Shown: positions 13,172-19,701 of the stretch, in pieces
Layout: each line of letters opens with the position of its first letter
How positions within the stretch are numbered: position 1 is the stretch's first letter
Source: a virus
DNA length: 29,239 nucleotides
Direction: 5' to 3' (one strand)
Virus record (IMG/VR): IMGVR_UViG_3300029319_000338
Coordinates: 1 to 29,239 of that record
Notes under the pieces: generated by a model
What the model was told of the DNA's origin: nothing
What the model saw: the letters and a program-made list of their open reading frames with translations, nothing else
Databases searched by the model: none
Translations under genes and position numbers: made by a program

Positions 13172-13337
13172 TATCATATTTTTAACATTGATTCTATCAG
13201 GTTGTATGAAAACAACCTGTATATCTCATAGTCCTTGGACAACAAAATGTGAGAAAGTGAAAAAGGTAGACTGGAATAATCCTGGTTTTACACTATTGAG
13301 AACGGTTATCACCAATGGTACAAACGCTGGTAACTAG
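13146..13337 (+). CDS. Small lipoprotein, possible o-spanin-like
   Basis: 63 residues. MTGTIKIISIIFLTLILSGC is a lipoprotein signal (Cys20), leaving a mature part of 44 residues with two further cysteines (TTCISHSPWTTKCEKVKK). It begins inside the 3' end of the membrane coiled-coil gene (26-base overlap), as Rz1-type genes do with their partners, and lies in the same transcript as the glucosaminidase. The size and lipobox fit an outer-membrane spanin subunit, but Rz1 proteins are usually proline-rich and this one is not, so the assignment is tentative. Confidence 0.6.
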   Translation: MTGTIKIISIIFLTLILSGCMKTTCISHSPWTTKCEKVKKVDWNNPGFTLLRTVITNGTNAGN

Positions 13338-13339
13338 GG

Positions 13340-13368
13340 TTGACAATGGACCAAAAAGATGGTATATT
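13340..13368 (+). promoter_or_regulatory. Sigma70-like promoter TTGACA-N17-TATATT
   Basis: TTGACA at 13340-13345, preceded by AGGG, and TATATT at 13363-13368. The expected start near 13375 gives a leader of about 12 nt that contains only the GGAGG ribosome site before the ATG at 13387. Confidence 0.8.
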
Positions 13369-13386
13369 ATATAATGTGGAGGATAT

Positions 13387-13569
13387 ATGAAAACAATAGA
13401 AGACGTAAAAGTACATATTCCAATAGAAGTTAGAAGACTAAACGCTCTTGCACACGCTTGTAAGAAAGCTAAATCTAATGACTTTAAAGGTTTATGGTTT
13501 CAAAAAATGATTGATCTAGCAAAACAATATAATTTGATGGATTATGTGACAAGAAAGTTGATACACTAA
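13387..13569 (+). CDS. Small hypothetical protein
   Basis: 60 residues, helical and basic (IPIEVRRLNALAHACKKAKSNDFKGLWFQKMIDLAKQYNLMDYVTRKLIH). It has a strong GGAGG site and an immediate promoter, so it heads the 13387-16116 operon. No family is recognised. Its stop overlaps the next ATG (TAATG). Confidence 0.7.
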   Translation: MKTIEDVKVHIPIEVRRLNALAHACKKAKSNDFKGLWFQKMIDLAKQYNLMDYVTRKLIH

Positions 13570-13667
13570 TGAAAAAACTTAAATGGACAATATTAGATAA
13601 TTTACCAGGTATCTTTATAATATTAGTATTTACTTTTGGAATGTTAATGGCGTGGGGTAATGCATGA
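13569..13667 (+). CDS. 32-residue membrane microprotein
   Basis: Read by eye: MKKLKWTILDNLP is followed by a hydrophobic helix GIFIILVFTFGMLMAWG. It is coupled on both sides (TAATG upstream, ATGA downstream), which supports translation of so small a frame. Function unknown; it could partner with the next gene, which also carries one membrane helix. Confidence 0.5.
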   Translation: MKKLKWTILDNLPGIFIILVFTFGMLMAWGNA

Positions 13668-13885
13668 GTGAACAACCACAATTATTTGAAACAGAAGACC
13701 AATATGGTAATGATATTATACAAGGTCCCAAATTAGTTAAGAAAAAATTAACAAAAATAGAAGCGATGATTGACCCTAAAAATCCACACACAGTAGGTAA
13801 AAGTTTATGGAATTTAGGTAATCACACACTTGCAATATGTTTTATGATGTGTATTGCATTTGTCATATATGCGAGTTACAAATGA
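13664..13885 (+). CDS. C-tail-anchored hypothetical protein
   Basis: 73 residues. The first 50 are soluble and acidic to neutral (SEQPQLFETEDQYGNDIIQGPKLVKKKLTKIEAMIDPKNPHTVGK), and the last 20 (LAICFMMCIAFVIYASYK) form a membrane helix ending in a positive charge. The topology is probably N-in. It overlaps both neighbours by ATGA junctions. No family is recognised. Confidence 0.6.
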   Translation: MSEQPQLFETEDQYGNDIIQGPKLVKKKLTKIEAMIDPKNPHTVGKSLWNLGNHTLAICFMMCIAFVIYASYK

Positions 13886-14445
13886 ATATATTTTATTTAG
13901 ATAAAGACCCAGTAAAAGCGGCACACTACTCTTGCGACAAACACGTTGTAAAGATGATATTAGAATCAGCACAGATGTTATGTACTGCGCACAGAGTGCA
14001 AGATGGTGAAAAAGTTATAGGTCACTCTGCGACAGGTAGAAAGAGAACTACATATAAACACCCTAATCCTAATATGGATACTATTTTATATGGCGCTGGT
14101 TGGTTGAAACACCCTAGTTGTATTTGGGTTATGGATAGTGCATACAACTATATGTGGTTATATAGACATATGATGGCTCTTGGTGATGAGTACACAGCTA
14201 GATATGGTAAAGTACATTTAACAATTCAAAAACTAGGTGACTTACTAAAACACCCACCAAAGAATGCAGCATTAAATAAAAAAGGTTATGATGCCACACC
14301 TGCGATGCCAGAAGAATGTAAAATACCAGGTGATAGTGTTGCTAGTTATAGAAAATATTATATAATGAAAAAAGCTAGATTTGCTACTTGGAAGAATAGA
14401 GTACCACCAAAGTGGTTTGCTGAGGGTTTAGAAAATGGAATATGA
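13882..14445 (+). CDS. Conserved marine-phage protein (DNA-glycosylase-like annotation in relatives)
   Basis: 187 residues from the ATG at 13882 (ATGA overlap with the previous gene). MNIFYLDKDPVKAAHYSCDKHVVKMILESAQMLCTAHR and later WVMDSAYNYMWLYRHMMALGDEYTARYGKVH are strongly conserved in marine T4-like phages as I recall, sometimes annotated as pyrimidine-dimer glycosylase. The sequence does not obviously match T4 DenV, so that name is not adopted. Cys18, His21 and other conserved polar residues in CDKH could form an active or metal site. It ends by overlapping the next gene by 11 bases. Confidence 0.7.
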   Translation: MNIFYLDKDPVKAAHYSCDKHVVKMILESAQMLCTAHRVQDGEKVIGHSATGRKRTTYKHPNPNMDTILYGAGWLKHPSCIWVMDSAYNYMWLYRHMMALGDEYTARYGKVHLTIQKLGDLLKHPPKNAALNKKGYDATPAMPEECKIPGDSVASYRKYYIMKKARFATWKNRVPPKWFAEGLENGI

Positions 14446-14617
14446 AGAAATTGAAAAGTTGTCTTTAGAAGAGTCTAAAAAACAAACAAAAGAAAGACGA
14501 CAATCAGGACTAAATATGATACGACCATTTACCTTTGAAGAAAAGAAATTATTATGGGATGGTTTATTTAATGATGGATATAGTAGAGGAGTAAAAAATG
14601 AGAGCACAAATAATTGA
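14435..14617 (+). CDS. Small hypothetical protein
   Basis: 60 residues, charged, helical (EYEEIEKLSLEESKKQTKERRQSG), then IRPFTFEEKKLLWDGLFNDGYSRG. It overlaps neighbouring genes at both ends (11 and 20 bases), fitting the packed cistron series. No family is recognised. Confidence 0.6.
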   Translation: MEYEEIEKLSLEESKKQTKERRQSGLNMIRPFTFEEKKLLWDGLFNDGYSRGVKNESTNN

Positions 14618-14795
14618 GGCATTAAAAAAACACGCAGAAGGTCACATAGAAAAGCATAAAGCTAATGTAGAAGTATTATTAGAAAAAACTGCTGGTATTG
14701 CAGAGCATCCAGATACTTTAGAGACAATAGAAAAAGAACTAAAAATTATTGCTGAATATGATGACGAATTAGAAATGCTTAAAAAATATTTCTAA
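14598..14795 (+). CDS. Small helical hypothetical protein
   Basis: 65 residues forming what looks like two amphipathic helices (IIEALKKHAEGHIEKHKANVEVLLEKTAG and TLETIEKELKIIAEYDDELEMLKKYF). AGAGGAG lies 7 nt before the ATG. Sequences of this type are frequent in marine T4-like genomes without known role. TAATG overlap with the next gene. Confidence 0.65.
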   Translation: MRAQIIEALKKHAEGHIEKHKANVEVLLEKTAGIAEHPDTLETIEKELKIIAEYDDELEMLKKYF

Positions 14796-15106
14796 TGCCA
14801 ACATACACTTTTTACAATAAAAGAACTAAAAAAGAATATACTGATCTAATGAGTATTAGTGAAATGGAAGAATATTTACGTAAAAATAAACACGTTTCAC
14901 AGGTAATCAAAGGAATAAATATTGTAGCAAGTACAGGTGAACGAACAGGCAAAACAGATGCAGGTTGGAAAGAAAATTTAAGTAGAATTGCAGAGGCACA
15001 CCCTCGCAGTAATCTTGCTAAAAGATATGGTAAAAAAACTATCAAACAAATAAAGACCGATCAGGTTATTAAAAAACACACTAAAAGGATAATTAAAAAT
15101 GGCTAA
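14795..15106 (+). CDS. FmdB-like protein without zinc cysteines
   Basis: 103 residues. The first 30 (MPTYTFYNKRTKKEYTDLMSISEMEEYLRKN) resemble the start of FmdB-type zinc-ribbon regulators (MPxYxFxC...), but no cysteine is present, so no zinc can be bound in that way. The rest (TDAGWKENLSRIAEAHPRSNLAKRYGKKTIKQIKT) is basic and typical of a family seen in marine phages. It overlaps both neighbours by 1 and 8 bases. The FmdB relation is a guess from pattern; function unknown. Confidence 0.6.
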   Translation: MPTYTFYNKRTKKEYTDLMSISEMEEYLRKNKHVSQVIKGINIVASTGERTGKTDAGWKENLSRIAEAHPRSNLAKRYGKKTIKQIKTDQVIKKHTKRIIKNG

Positions 15107-15506
15107 AGATATACCAGATTATATGCGTGGTTTTGACCTTGACGAAGATTGGGGTATGACGCCAGTATCTTCAGCACCTACAGTAAAATCAGAACCTACA
15201 ATAGAAAAAAAAGATATAGAGAATTTAGGACAACAAACTAATTTAGAAATCTCTAAAGTAAAAAGTGATGTAGGATCAATTAAGGCAATGATGAATGAGA
15301 TAATGCAAATTGTTGCTGAAAAAGATACTATAACAAAAGAAGTGCAAAACGCAGACACTGTAAAAAGATTTAAAGAAATTGAAAAAATTATATTACCATT
15401 TTTGTATAACCTACAAAAAACTGATGAGCCATATATTCATTGGCCTAACAGAGGTCCAATCATTAAGGCTCAAATAGAGAAGTTACTAAAACTAACGAGA
15501 GGATAA
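15099..15506 (+). CDS. Conserved hypothetical protein with coiled coil
   Basis: 135 residues. It begins MAKDIPDYMRGFDLDEDWGMTPVS, followed by a linker, a helical region (LEISKVKSDVGSIKAMMNEIMQIVAEKD) and a C-terminal YIHWPNRGPIIKAQIEKLLKLTRG that I know from marine T4-like phages. No catalytic motif is apparent. AGGAT lies 13 nt upstream, within the preceding gene. The order of this protein, a 52-residue basic protein and the M15 peptidase is tight. Role unknown. Confidence 0.65.
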   Translation: MAKDIPDYMRGFDLDEDWGMTPVSSAPTVKSEPTIEKKDIENLGQQTNLEISKVKSDVGSIKAMMNEIMQIVAEKDTITKEVQNADTVKRFKEIEKIILPFLYNLQKTDEPYIHWPNRGPIIKAQIEKLLKLTRG

Positions 15507-15509
15507 TAT

Positions 15510-15668
15510 ATGAACTATAAAGAATATCACAAAGACCTTAAAAGACAAGTCAATCTAGCAGAGGCAACTCGAAAGAACGATAGATCGGAAAAGACCTGGA
15601 ATGATGTTCGTACTCTTAAAAAGTTGAAACTAAAAGCAAAGGATAAACTAAATGAAACTAAGCAATAA
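15510..15668 (+). CDS. 52-residue basic hypothetical protein
   Basis: Read by eye behind GAGAGGATAATAT: MNYKEYHKDLKRQVNLAEATRKNDRSEKTWNDVRTLKKLKLKAKDKLNETKQ. It is very basic, helical and lacks cysteines. It overlaps the M15 peptidase start by 17 bases. Similar short sequences occur in marine T4-like phages in my recollection; function unknown. Confidence 0.6.
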   Translation: MNYKEYHKDLKRQVNLAEATRKNDRSEKTWNDVRTLKKLKLKAKDKLNETKQ

Positions 15669-16116
15669 TTTTTCCCTAAAAGAAATGGTTGCCTCACAAA
15701 CAGCCGAGAGAAAAGGGATTAATAATAACCCAAGCGAAGATCATATGGACAATTTAAAATTGTTATGTGAAAAAGTGCTACAACCTGTGAGAGATCATTT
15801 TGGTAAAGTAGTATCTGTGAGCTCAGGTTATAGATCAGAAGAATTATGCGAGGCTATAGGATCATCAAAAACTTCACAGCATGCTAAAGGTCAAGCCGCA
15901 GATTTTGAAATCTTCGGTGTTTCTAACCAAGAACTAGTTATTTGGATAGATAAAAATTTAGATTATGACCAAATGATTTTGGAGTTTTGGAAAGGTCCAG
16001 ATGAGCCTAATTCTGGCTGGGTGCACTGCTCTTATAAGAAAGAAGGTAATAGAAAACAACTATTACGAGCTTATAAGAAAGATGGCAGAACAGTTTACGA
16101 AGAATACAAATACTGA
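15652..16116 (+). CDS. M15A-type peptidase (peptidoglycan hydrolase)
   Basis: 154 residues. The zinc site of the D-Ala-D-Ala peptidase M15A family is visible: SSGYRS, then SSKTSQHAKGQAADFEI with His77 and Asp84, and WVHCSY with His125. It has no signal peptide or membrane segment, so it needs a holin or another route to the periplasm. It would cut peptide cross-links or stems, complementing the glucosaminidase at 11532. The length is typical of phage single-domain endolysins. It ends the operon, with a promoter gap of 111 bases behind it. Family is secure. Confidence 0.9.
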   Translation: MKLSNNFSLKEMVASQTAERKGINNNPSEDHMDNLKLLCEKVLQPVRDHFGKVVSVSSGYRSEELCEAIGSSKTSQHAKGQAADFEIFGVSNQELVIWIDKNLDYDQMILEFWKGPDEPNSGWVHCSYKKEGNRKQLLRAYKKDGRTVYEEYKY

Positions 16117-16167
16117 ACGCCCAACGAGCTTAATAATATGTTTATGAAGTATAGGGCAGTCTGAGGG

Positions 16168-16196
16168 TTGACAGATTGCCTATATTATGATATAGT
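16168..16196 (+). promoter_or_regulatory. Sigma70-like promoter TTGACA-N17-TATAGT
   Basis: TTGACA at 16168-16173 and TATAGT at 16191-16196. The 19 bases TGAGGGTTGACAGATTGCC (16162-16180) are identical to 19658-19676 at another promoter. The expected start is near 16203, 25 nt before the nuclease ATG. Confidence 0.8.
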
Positions 16197-16227
16197 ATGA
16201 GTAGTAAAATATGAAGGTGAATAAAAT

Positions 16228-16923
16228 ATGACAAAGAAATTTAATTTTATAGATTTAGACAAATCAAAACTACCAGTCACAAAAGGTAAAAAAGTTGATG
16301 GTTTCCGTTTCTATGATATAGACGGAAAAGCATATCCATCTGTGACGAGTGTACTAGGTATCAAAAAGAAAGCAGAATTACAAGGTTGGCGTGAGAAGAT
16401 TGGTGAGAACGTTGCCAATTGGGAAATGGGTAGAGCCGCAAGACGTGGTAAAGCAACTCACTTATTAGTAGAAGAATATTTAAAAGGTAAAACTCCAAGT
16501 GAACGTGGTGTATTACCATTAGGTTTATTCAAACTATTAAGACCATACATAGACCAAATAGATAACATACATTTATTAGAGACTATAATGTATAGTCCAA
16601 AACTAACTATTGCTGGTCAAGTTGACTGTGTGGCAGAATATAATGGTAAATTATCAGTGATTGATTTTAAAACAGCCAACAAAGAACGACAAGAAAGTTG
16701 GATTGATAATTACTTCTTACAAACTACAGCCTATGCTCAAATGTACGAGGAGACTTTCGGAAAGAGCATAGATCAAATCGTTATCTTACTTGCCTCTGAA
16801 GATGGCTCGGTACAAAATTTTGTCAAAGAAAAAAAGGACTATATGACGCCTTTGATGAAATCTATTGACGAGTTTTATAAATATTATCAAGAGCAAAACA
16901 AAGATAAAATCAAGCAAGAATAA
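16228..16923 (+). CDS. PD-(D/E)XK exonuclease
   Basis: 231 residues. PSVTSVLG near residue 40, RGKATHLLVEEYL (His78) and the nuclease core GQVDCVAEYNGKLSVIDFKTANK are visible, with Asp133, Asp146 and Lys148 as metal and catalytic residues; NYFLQTTAYAQMYEE supplies the motif Q. This is the RecB-like nuclease pattern of MGME1-type exonucleases. Phage versions process DNA ends or recombination intermediates. It is alone behind its promoter (GAAGGTG 10 nt before the ATG), and a short hairpin separates it from an exported protein. Function family is well supported, substrate polarity is not. Confidence 0.85.
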   Translation: MTKKFNFIDLDKSKLPVTKGKKVDGFRFYDIDGKAYPSVTSVLGIKKKAELQGWREKIGENVANWEMGRAARRGKATHLLVEEYLKGKTPSERGVLPLGLFKLLRPYIDQIDNIHLLETIMYSPKLTIAGQVDCVAEYNGKLSVIDFKTANKERQESWIDNYFLQTTAYAQMYEETFGKSIDQIVILLASEDGSVQNFVKEKKDYMTPLMKSIDEFYKYYQEQNKDKIKQE

Positions 16924-16924
16924 C

Positions 16925-16954
16925 AAGCCCATATTTTATCGTAGAAAGGGCTTA
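16925..16954 (+). other. Hairpin AAGCCC / GGGCTT at the start of the 16954 gene
   Basis: AAGCCC and GGGCTT can pair across about 18 nt. The right arm covers the AAAGG ribosome site and touches the ATG, so folding would hide the start. Short stem, moderate support only. Confidence 0.35.
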
Positions 16955-17322
16955 TGAAAAAACTAATCCTATCAATTATTATCAGTACGTTTATGGCTGT
17001 GGCTGCGTATGCAGATGACTTGGTTGAAATGTTACCTGGTGTGTGGTGGGAGAAGGTTCCAGCAGTGTGTGTTGCACAAACAGATTTATACGAATTTGCC
17101 TTTAGAAAAGAATTACAACCACTTAATAGAAGTTATGGAAGAAATGGTGGTAGAGAAGACGGTGAAATAGTTTACATAATCACATATTGGGTTAACATAC
17201 ATAACGATCAATCTATGGCATCGGTTATGGTGCCAGGTGCAGACTATGAGTGTGTACTATATAGAACCTTTGATATGGAACTAAATCCTGACTTCGATTT
17301 TTCACCACGAACAGACATATAA
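16954..17322 (+). CDS. Small exported protein with signal peptide
   Basis: 122 residues. MKKLILSIIISTFMAVAAYA is a signal peptide with an AYA-DD cleavage site. The mature part (about 102 residues) is mostly beta-like, with VWWEKVPAVCVAQTDLYEFAF and DYECVLYRTF, two cysteines that could form a disulfide in the periplasm. No family is recognised. AAAGG lies 7 nt upstream, inside a possible hairpin arm. It is separated from the next operon by a promoter. Confidence 0.75.
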   Translation: MKKLILSIIISTFMAVAAYADDLVEMLPGVWWEKVPAVCVAQTDLYEFAFRKELQPLNRSYGRNGGREDGEIVYIITYWVNIHNDQSMASVMVPGADYECVLYRTFDMELNPDFDFSPRTDI

Positions 17323-17325
17323 GAC

Positions 17326-17354
17326 TTGACAGAATAGACAATGTGTGGTATATT
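17326..17354 (+). promoter_or_regulatory. Sigma70-like promoter TTGACA-N17-TATATT
   Basis: TTGACA at 17326-17331 and TATATT at 17349-17354. The expected start is near 17361, giving a 59-nt leader with a strong hairpin before the gene at 17420. Confidence 0.8.
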
Positions 17355-17373
17355 ATAAGAGTCAATTGACATA

Positions 17374-17401
17374 GGGCGCCAATGCGAGAGTGGAGGCGCC
17401 C
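17374..17401 (+). promoter_or_regulatory. GC-rich 5' leader hairpin
   Basis: GGGCGCC (17374-17380) and GGCGCCC (17395-17401) pair perfectly around a 14-nt loop that contains GCGAGAG. It lies between the promoter and the GGAGGAG ribosome site (17411-17417), with no U-tract. It is a leader structure, not a terminator: stabiliser, translational switch or protein-binding site. Confidence 0.7.
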
Positions 17402-17419
17402 ACTATATAGGAGGAGTGA

Positions 17420-17650
17420 ATGACAAGTGTAGATGATAAAGACAATGATAAGACTTTTGAGAATGAATCAAGTAAAGATACTCACCATAGTCCTATGGTG
17501 CGAATATCAATAGAAGAATACAATAATTTAAGAGATCAATCTAAAGAGGCCAGTAAGTATATTACTGACCCTAGTCTAATTGCTATTATAGATAAAATAG
17601 AAGAACTAACAAGAGCATTAAGAAAACATATACATAGAAAGTATGAATAG
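17420..17650 (+). CDS. Small hypothetical protein upstream of gp33
   Basis: 76 residues. An acidic, probably disordered start (TSVDDKDNDKTFENESSKDTHHS) is followed by VRISIEEYNNLRDQSKEASKYITDPSLIAIIDKIEELTRALRKHIHRKYE, a helical region. It has the strong GGAGGAG ribosome site and the structured leader, so it is the first cistron of the 33-59 operon. No family is recognised. It overlaps gp33 by 8 bases. Confidence 0.7.
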   Translation: MTSVDDKDNDKTFENESSKDTHHSPMVRISIEEYNNLRDQSKEASKYITDPSLIAIIDKIEELTRALRKHIHRKYE

Positions 17651-17858
17651 CAAAGAGTTTAGTTTAACAATTGAAAGTATTGTTAAAGAGAAAAAAATAT
17701 CTCATATGGATGCAATAATCTGGTATTGTGATGAGAATAATTTAGATACAGGTCAAATTTCTAGTTTAGTATCTAAATCATTAAAAGAAAAAATACAAGT
17801 TGAGGCAACAAGATTAAATATGTTGAAGATGCCAAAGTGTGGAGTGTTACCAATTTAG
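17643..17858 (+). CDS. gp33: gp33-like late transcription co-activator
   Basis: 71 residues, shorter than T4 gp33 (112). The sequence MNSKEFSLTIESIVKEKKISHMDAIIWYCDENNLDTGQISSLVSKSLKEKIQVEATRLNMLK matches what I recall of the short gp33 of cyanophages. gp33 links RNA polymerase at late promoters to the gp45 sliding clamp; the C-terminal clamp-binding tail would be KCGVLPI. It sits immediately before gp59, as in T4. Its presence agrees with TATAAATA late boxes in this window. Assignment rests on pattern and synteny rather than a catalytic motif. Confidence 0.7.
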   Translation: MNSKEFSLTIESIVKEKKISHMDAIIWYCDENNLDTGQISSLVSKSLKEKIQVEATRLNMLKMPKCGVLPI

Positions 17859-17861
17859 CGT

Positions 17862-18473
17862 ATGTATGGTGGGTTTGACGTATATAAAACTTACTTGGGT
17901 GTTAAGTTACACTTTACATCAGATACATACGACTATTATAAGTATGGTGGTAAGGTCAATACAAAACTTGACACGTTTACAAAAAGAAAGGATAGATACT
18001 TTTTTCATAAGTTAAGTACGAGATATGCAGAAGCTGATATACTTGATTTCTTTGTTGCTAACTTTCTTGCAGATAGCAAGAGATGGATTGGTAATTTGTT
18101 GGCAAATGATGGCAGAGATGTTTACTTGGATTATAAAAAACGTAAAGAAGCATTCGCCTACCATTTTAAACAAGATTGCGGAACTATTTTTTCTGACTTT
18201 AGGCGTAAGTCTATTTCTTTTGATGATGGGTTTATACCTGTTAATGGACAGCATCCAAGAGTCTTACGTTTACTTATTCAAAGGAAAATTAGTTACCAGA
18301 CCACGATCGTGCTTAATCACTTTCTTAACTTTATTAAAAATTGGGATAAAGAAATTACCGAGAAAGTTGTATGGCCTGAAATCTCACTTAAGGTTACCAG
18401 ACTAAAACCGTTTATTAATTTTAATGCAACAGAATGTAAATTAATTATGAAAGAGGTATTTATAGATGGCTAA
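17862..18473 (+). CDS. gp59: gp59-like helicase loader
   Basis: 203 residues, against 217 in T4. DVYKTYLGVKLHFTSDTYDYYKYGGKVNTKLDTFTKRKDRYFFHKLSTRY is the strongly conserved N-terminal part (KRRDKYFFQKLS in T4), followed by DFFVANFLADSKRWIGNLL (T4 ISNLVANQDAWIGD). It loads the gp41 helicase on forked DNA coated by gp32 and helps recombination-dependent replication. Position between gp33 and gp32 follows T4 order, although two accessory genes now stand before gp32. It starts 4 bases after gp33 and overlaps the next gene by 8 bases. Well supported. Confidence 0.9.
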   Translation: MYGGFDVYKTYLGVKLHFTSDTYDYYKYGGKVNTKLDTFTKRKDRYFFHKLSTRYAEADILDFFVANFLADSKRWIGNLLANDGRDVYLDYKKRKEAFAYHFKQDCGTIFSDFRRKSISFDDGFIPVNGQHPRVLRLLIQRKISYQTTIVLNHFLNFIKNWDKEITEKVVWPEISLKVTRLKPFINFNATECKLIMKEVFIDG

Positions 18474-19326
18474 AGTAGTTTTTTGTGTAGGTAATGGTGA
18501 AAGTAGAGCAGTCATAGACTTAATTAAGTTAAGACCACACGGTAAAATATATGGTTGTAATGGTTTATATAGAGATTTTAAACCAGACGTATTAACATCT
18601 GTTGATGGCCCTATGATGCACGAGATTTATCAAAGTGGTTATGATGGTGAATTGTGGTTAAGAGATTGGAATCCATTACCAGCGATGACATATAATAGTG
18701 TCATCTATTCTAATCTTACACCAAAAGAAATAGAAATCGCTAAACAAAATTTTAAATTATATGAAAATAAAAAAGGCGATAGAGAACACTATGTATTTCA
18801 CGGCAGTGCCATATCAGGTCAAATTGGTATAATTAGAAGACTTGCTGGTGGTGAACAAATAGAAAAGAAACAAATTAATCATACTGGTTGTTTTATTAGT
18901 TGGGTAGACATAAAAAACGATAAGACACATAATTTAAAAGATTTGACTAAAGAAAATAGAGATAGAGGTTGGGCATGTGGTGCATCTGCTGGTTGGGTCG
19001 CATTAAATCAAAACAAAGATTTAGAAACTTTATATTTGATAGGCCACGATATGAAAAGTAATACAGATACTGTAAACAATATGTATAAGTCAACACAAAA
19101 TTATGCTAATGAAAAAAATAAACCCATACCATCTGTAAACTGGTTAACTCAATGGCAAACTTTAATGAGAGAGTTTCCTAAAGTTAAATTTGTAAAAGTA
19201 AATCCAGATGGTATAGTAGGTAATACGCCAGTTAGTAGTAATATTGAAGAATGGAATACAGAGGCAAAGAAAAATTTAAGTTATATAAATTTTAAACAAT
19301 TCAATGAAAGTTTTAACTGCATTTAA
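18466..19326 (+). CDS. Conserved phage protein with GNGESR motif
   Basis: 286 residues. It begins MAKVVFCVGNGESRAVIDL, a strand followed by a Gly-rich loop as in nucleotide-binding folds, then HGKIYGCNGLYRDFKPDVLTSVDGPMMHEI. Later stretches are FHGSAISGQIGI, WACGASAGWVALNQN and LYLIGHDM. I know this kind of protein from marine phages; it resembles the MptE/DUF115 class of enzymes in the order C-G-N-G ... D ... G, but the match is only by eye. A sugar or nucleotide transferase role is possible. It is inserted between genes 59 and 32. Confidence 0.6.
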   Translation: MAKVVFCVGNGESRAVIDLIKLRPHGKIYGCNGLYRDFKPDVLTSVDGPMMHEIYQSGYDGELWLRDWNPLPAMTYNSVIYSNLTPKEIEIAKQNFKLYENKKGDREHYVFHGSAISGQIGIIRRLAGGEQIEKKQINHTGCFISWVDIKNDKTHNLKDLTKENRDRGWACGASAGWVALNQNKDLETLYLIGHDMKSNTDTVNNMYKSTQNYANEKNKPIPSVNWLTQWQTLMREFPKVKFVKVNPDGIVGNTPVSSNIEEWNTEAKKNLSYINFKQFNESFNCI

Positions 19327-19660
19327 TATTTTACCAGATCAAAAACAAGAATTGCTAGAAGTCAAAAATTTATTTGATTTACCAAATAGAACTGATAATG
19401 CTTATATGGAATACCTAGAAACCGTTATGAAAGATATGGATAAAAATGGTATGAAAAATCCTATACTTGTAATCGAAAAAGAAAATTACTGGAATAGGTT
19501 ACCTTGGCGTGGTGTAGATAATCAACTAGGTGTTGTTACAGGCTCTAATAGATTTAGATACGCCATTAATAGGGGTTATACACACATAGAAGGTATAATT
19601 TGTAGAAATAGACCTCATTGGTTTGGACTATGGGAAAGCACATTTAACAGAGTCAAATGA
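19304..19660 (+). CDS. ParB/Srx-like domain protein
   Basis: 118 residues. MDKNGMKNPILVIEKENYW and LGVVTGSNRFRYAINRGYTHIEGIICRNR follow the ParB N-terminal pattern (Lx..G...PI.V......v..G..R..a....g...v). There is no helix-turn-helix part, so it is a stand-alone ParB/sulfiredoxin-fold protein such as phage ParB-like nucleases or CTPases. It overlaps the preceding gene by 23 bases and is followed by a promoter starting 4 bases after its stop. Fold assignment moderate, function unknown. Confidence 0.65.
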   Translation: MKVLTAFNILPDQKQELLEVKNLFDLPNRTDNAYMEYLETVMKDMDKNGMKNPILVIEKENYWNRLPWRGVDNQLGVVTGSNRFRYAINRGYTHIEGIICRNRPHWFGLWESTFNRVK

Positions 19661-19663
19661 GGG

Positions 19664-19692
19664 TTGACAGATTGCCGATAGTGTGATATATT
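19664..19692 (+). promoter_or_regulatory. Sigma70-like promoter TTGACA-N17-TATATT
   Basis: TTGACA at 19664-19669 and TATATT at 19687-19692, within a 19-base string also found at 16162. The expected start near 19699 is only about 3 bases before the ATG at 19702. Confidence 0.8.
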
Positions 19693-19701
19693 AGAGCTAA
19701 T

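Noticed and set aside
13882-14445. Calling this gene T4 denV (pyrimidine dimer glycosylase)
   Set aside because: The sequence shows no clear resemblance to the DenV N-terminus or catalytic region as I know it; only the annotation habit in relatives suggests it.
18025-18405. A 126-codon plus-strand frame inside gp59
   Set aside because: gp59 is recognisable throughout this region in the other frame; the overlapping frame lacks a ribosome site and known motifs.
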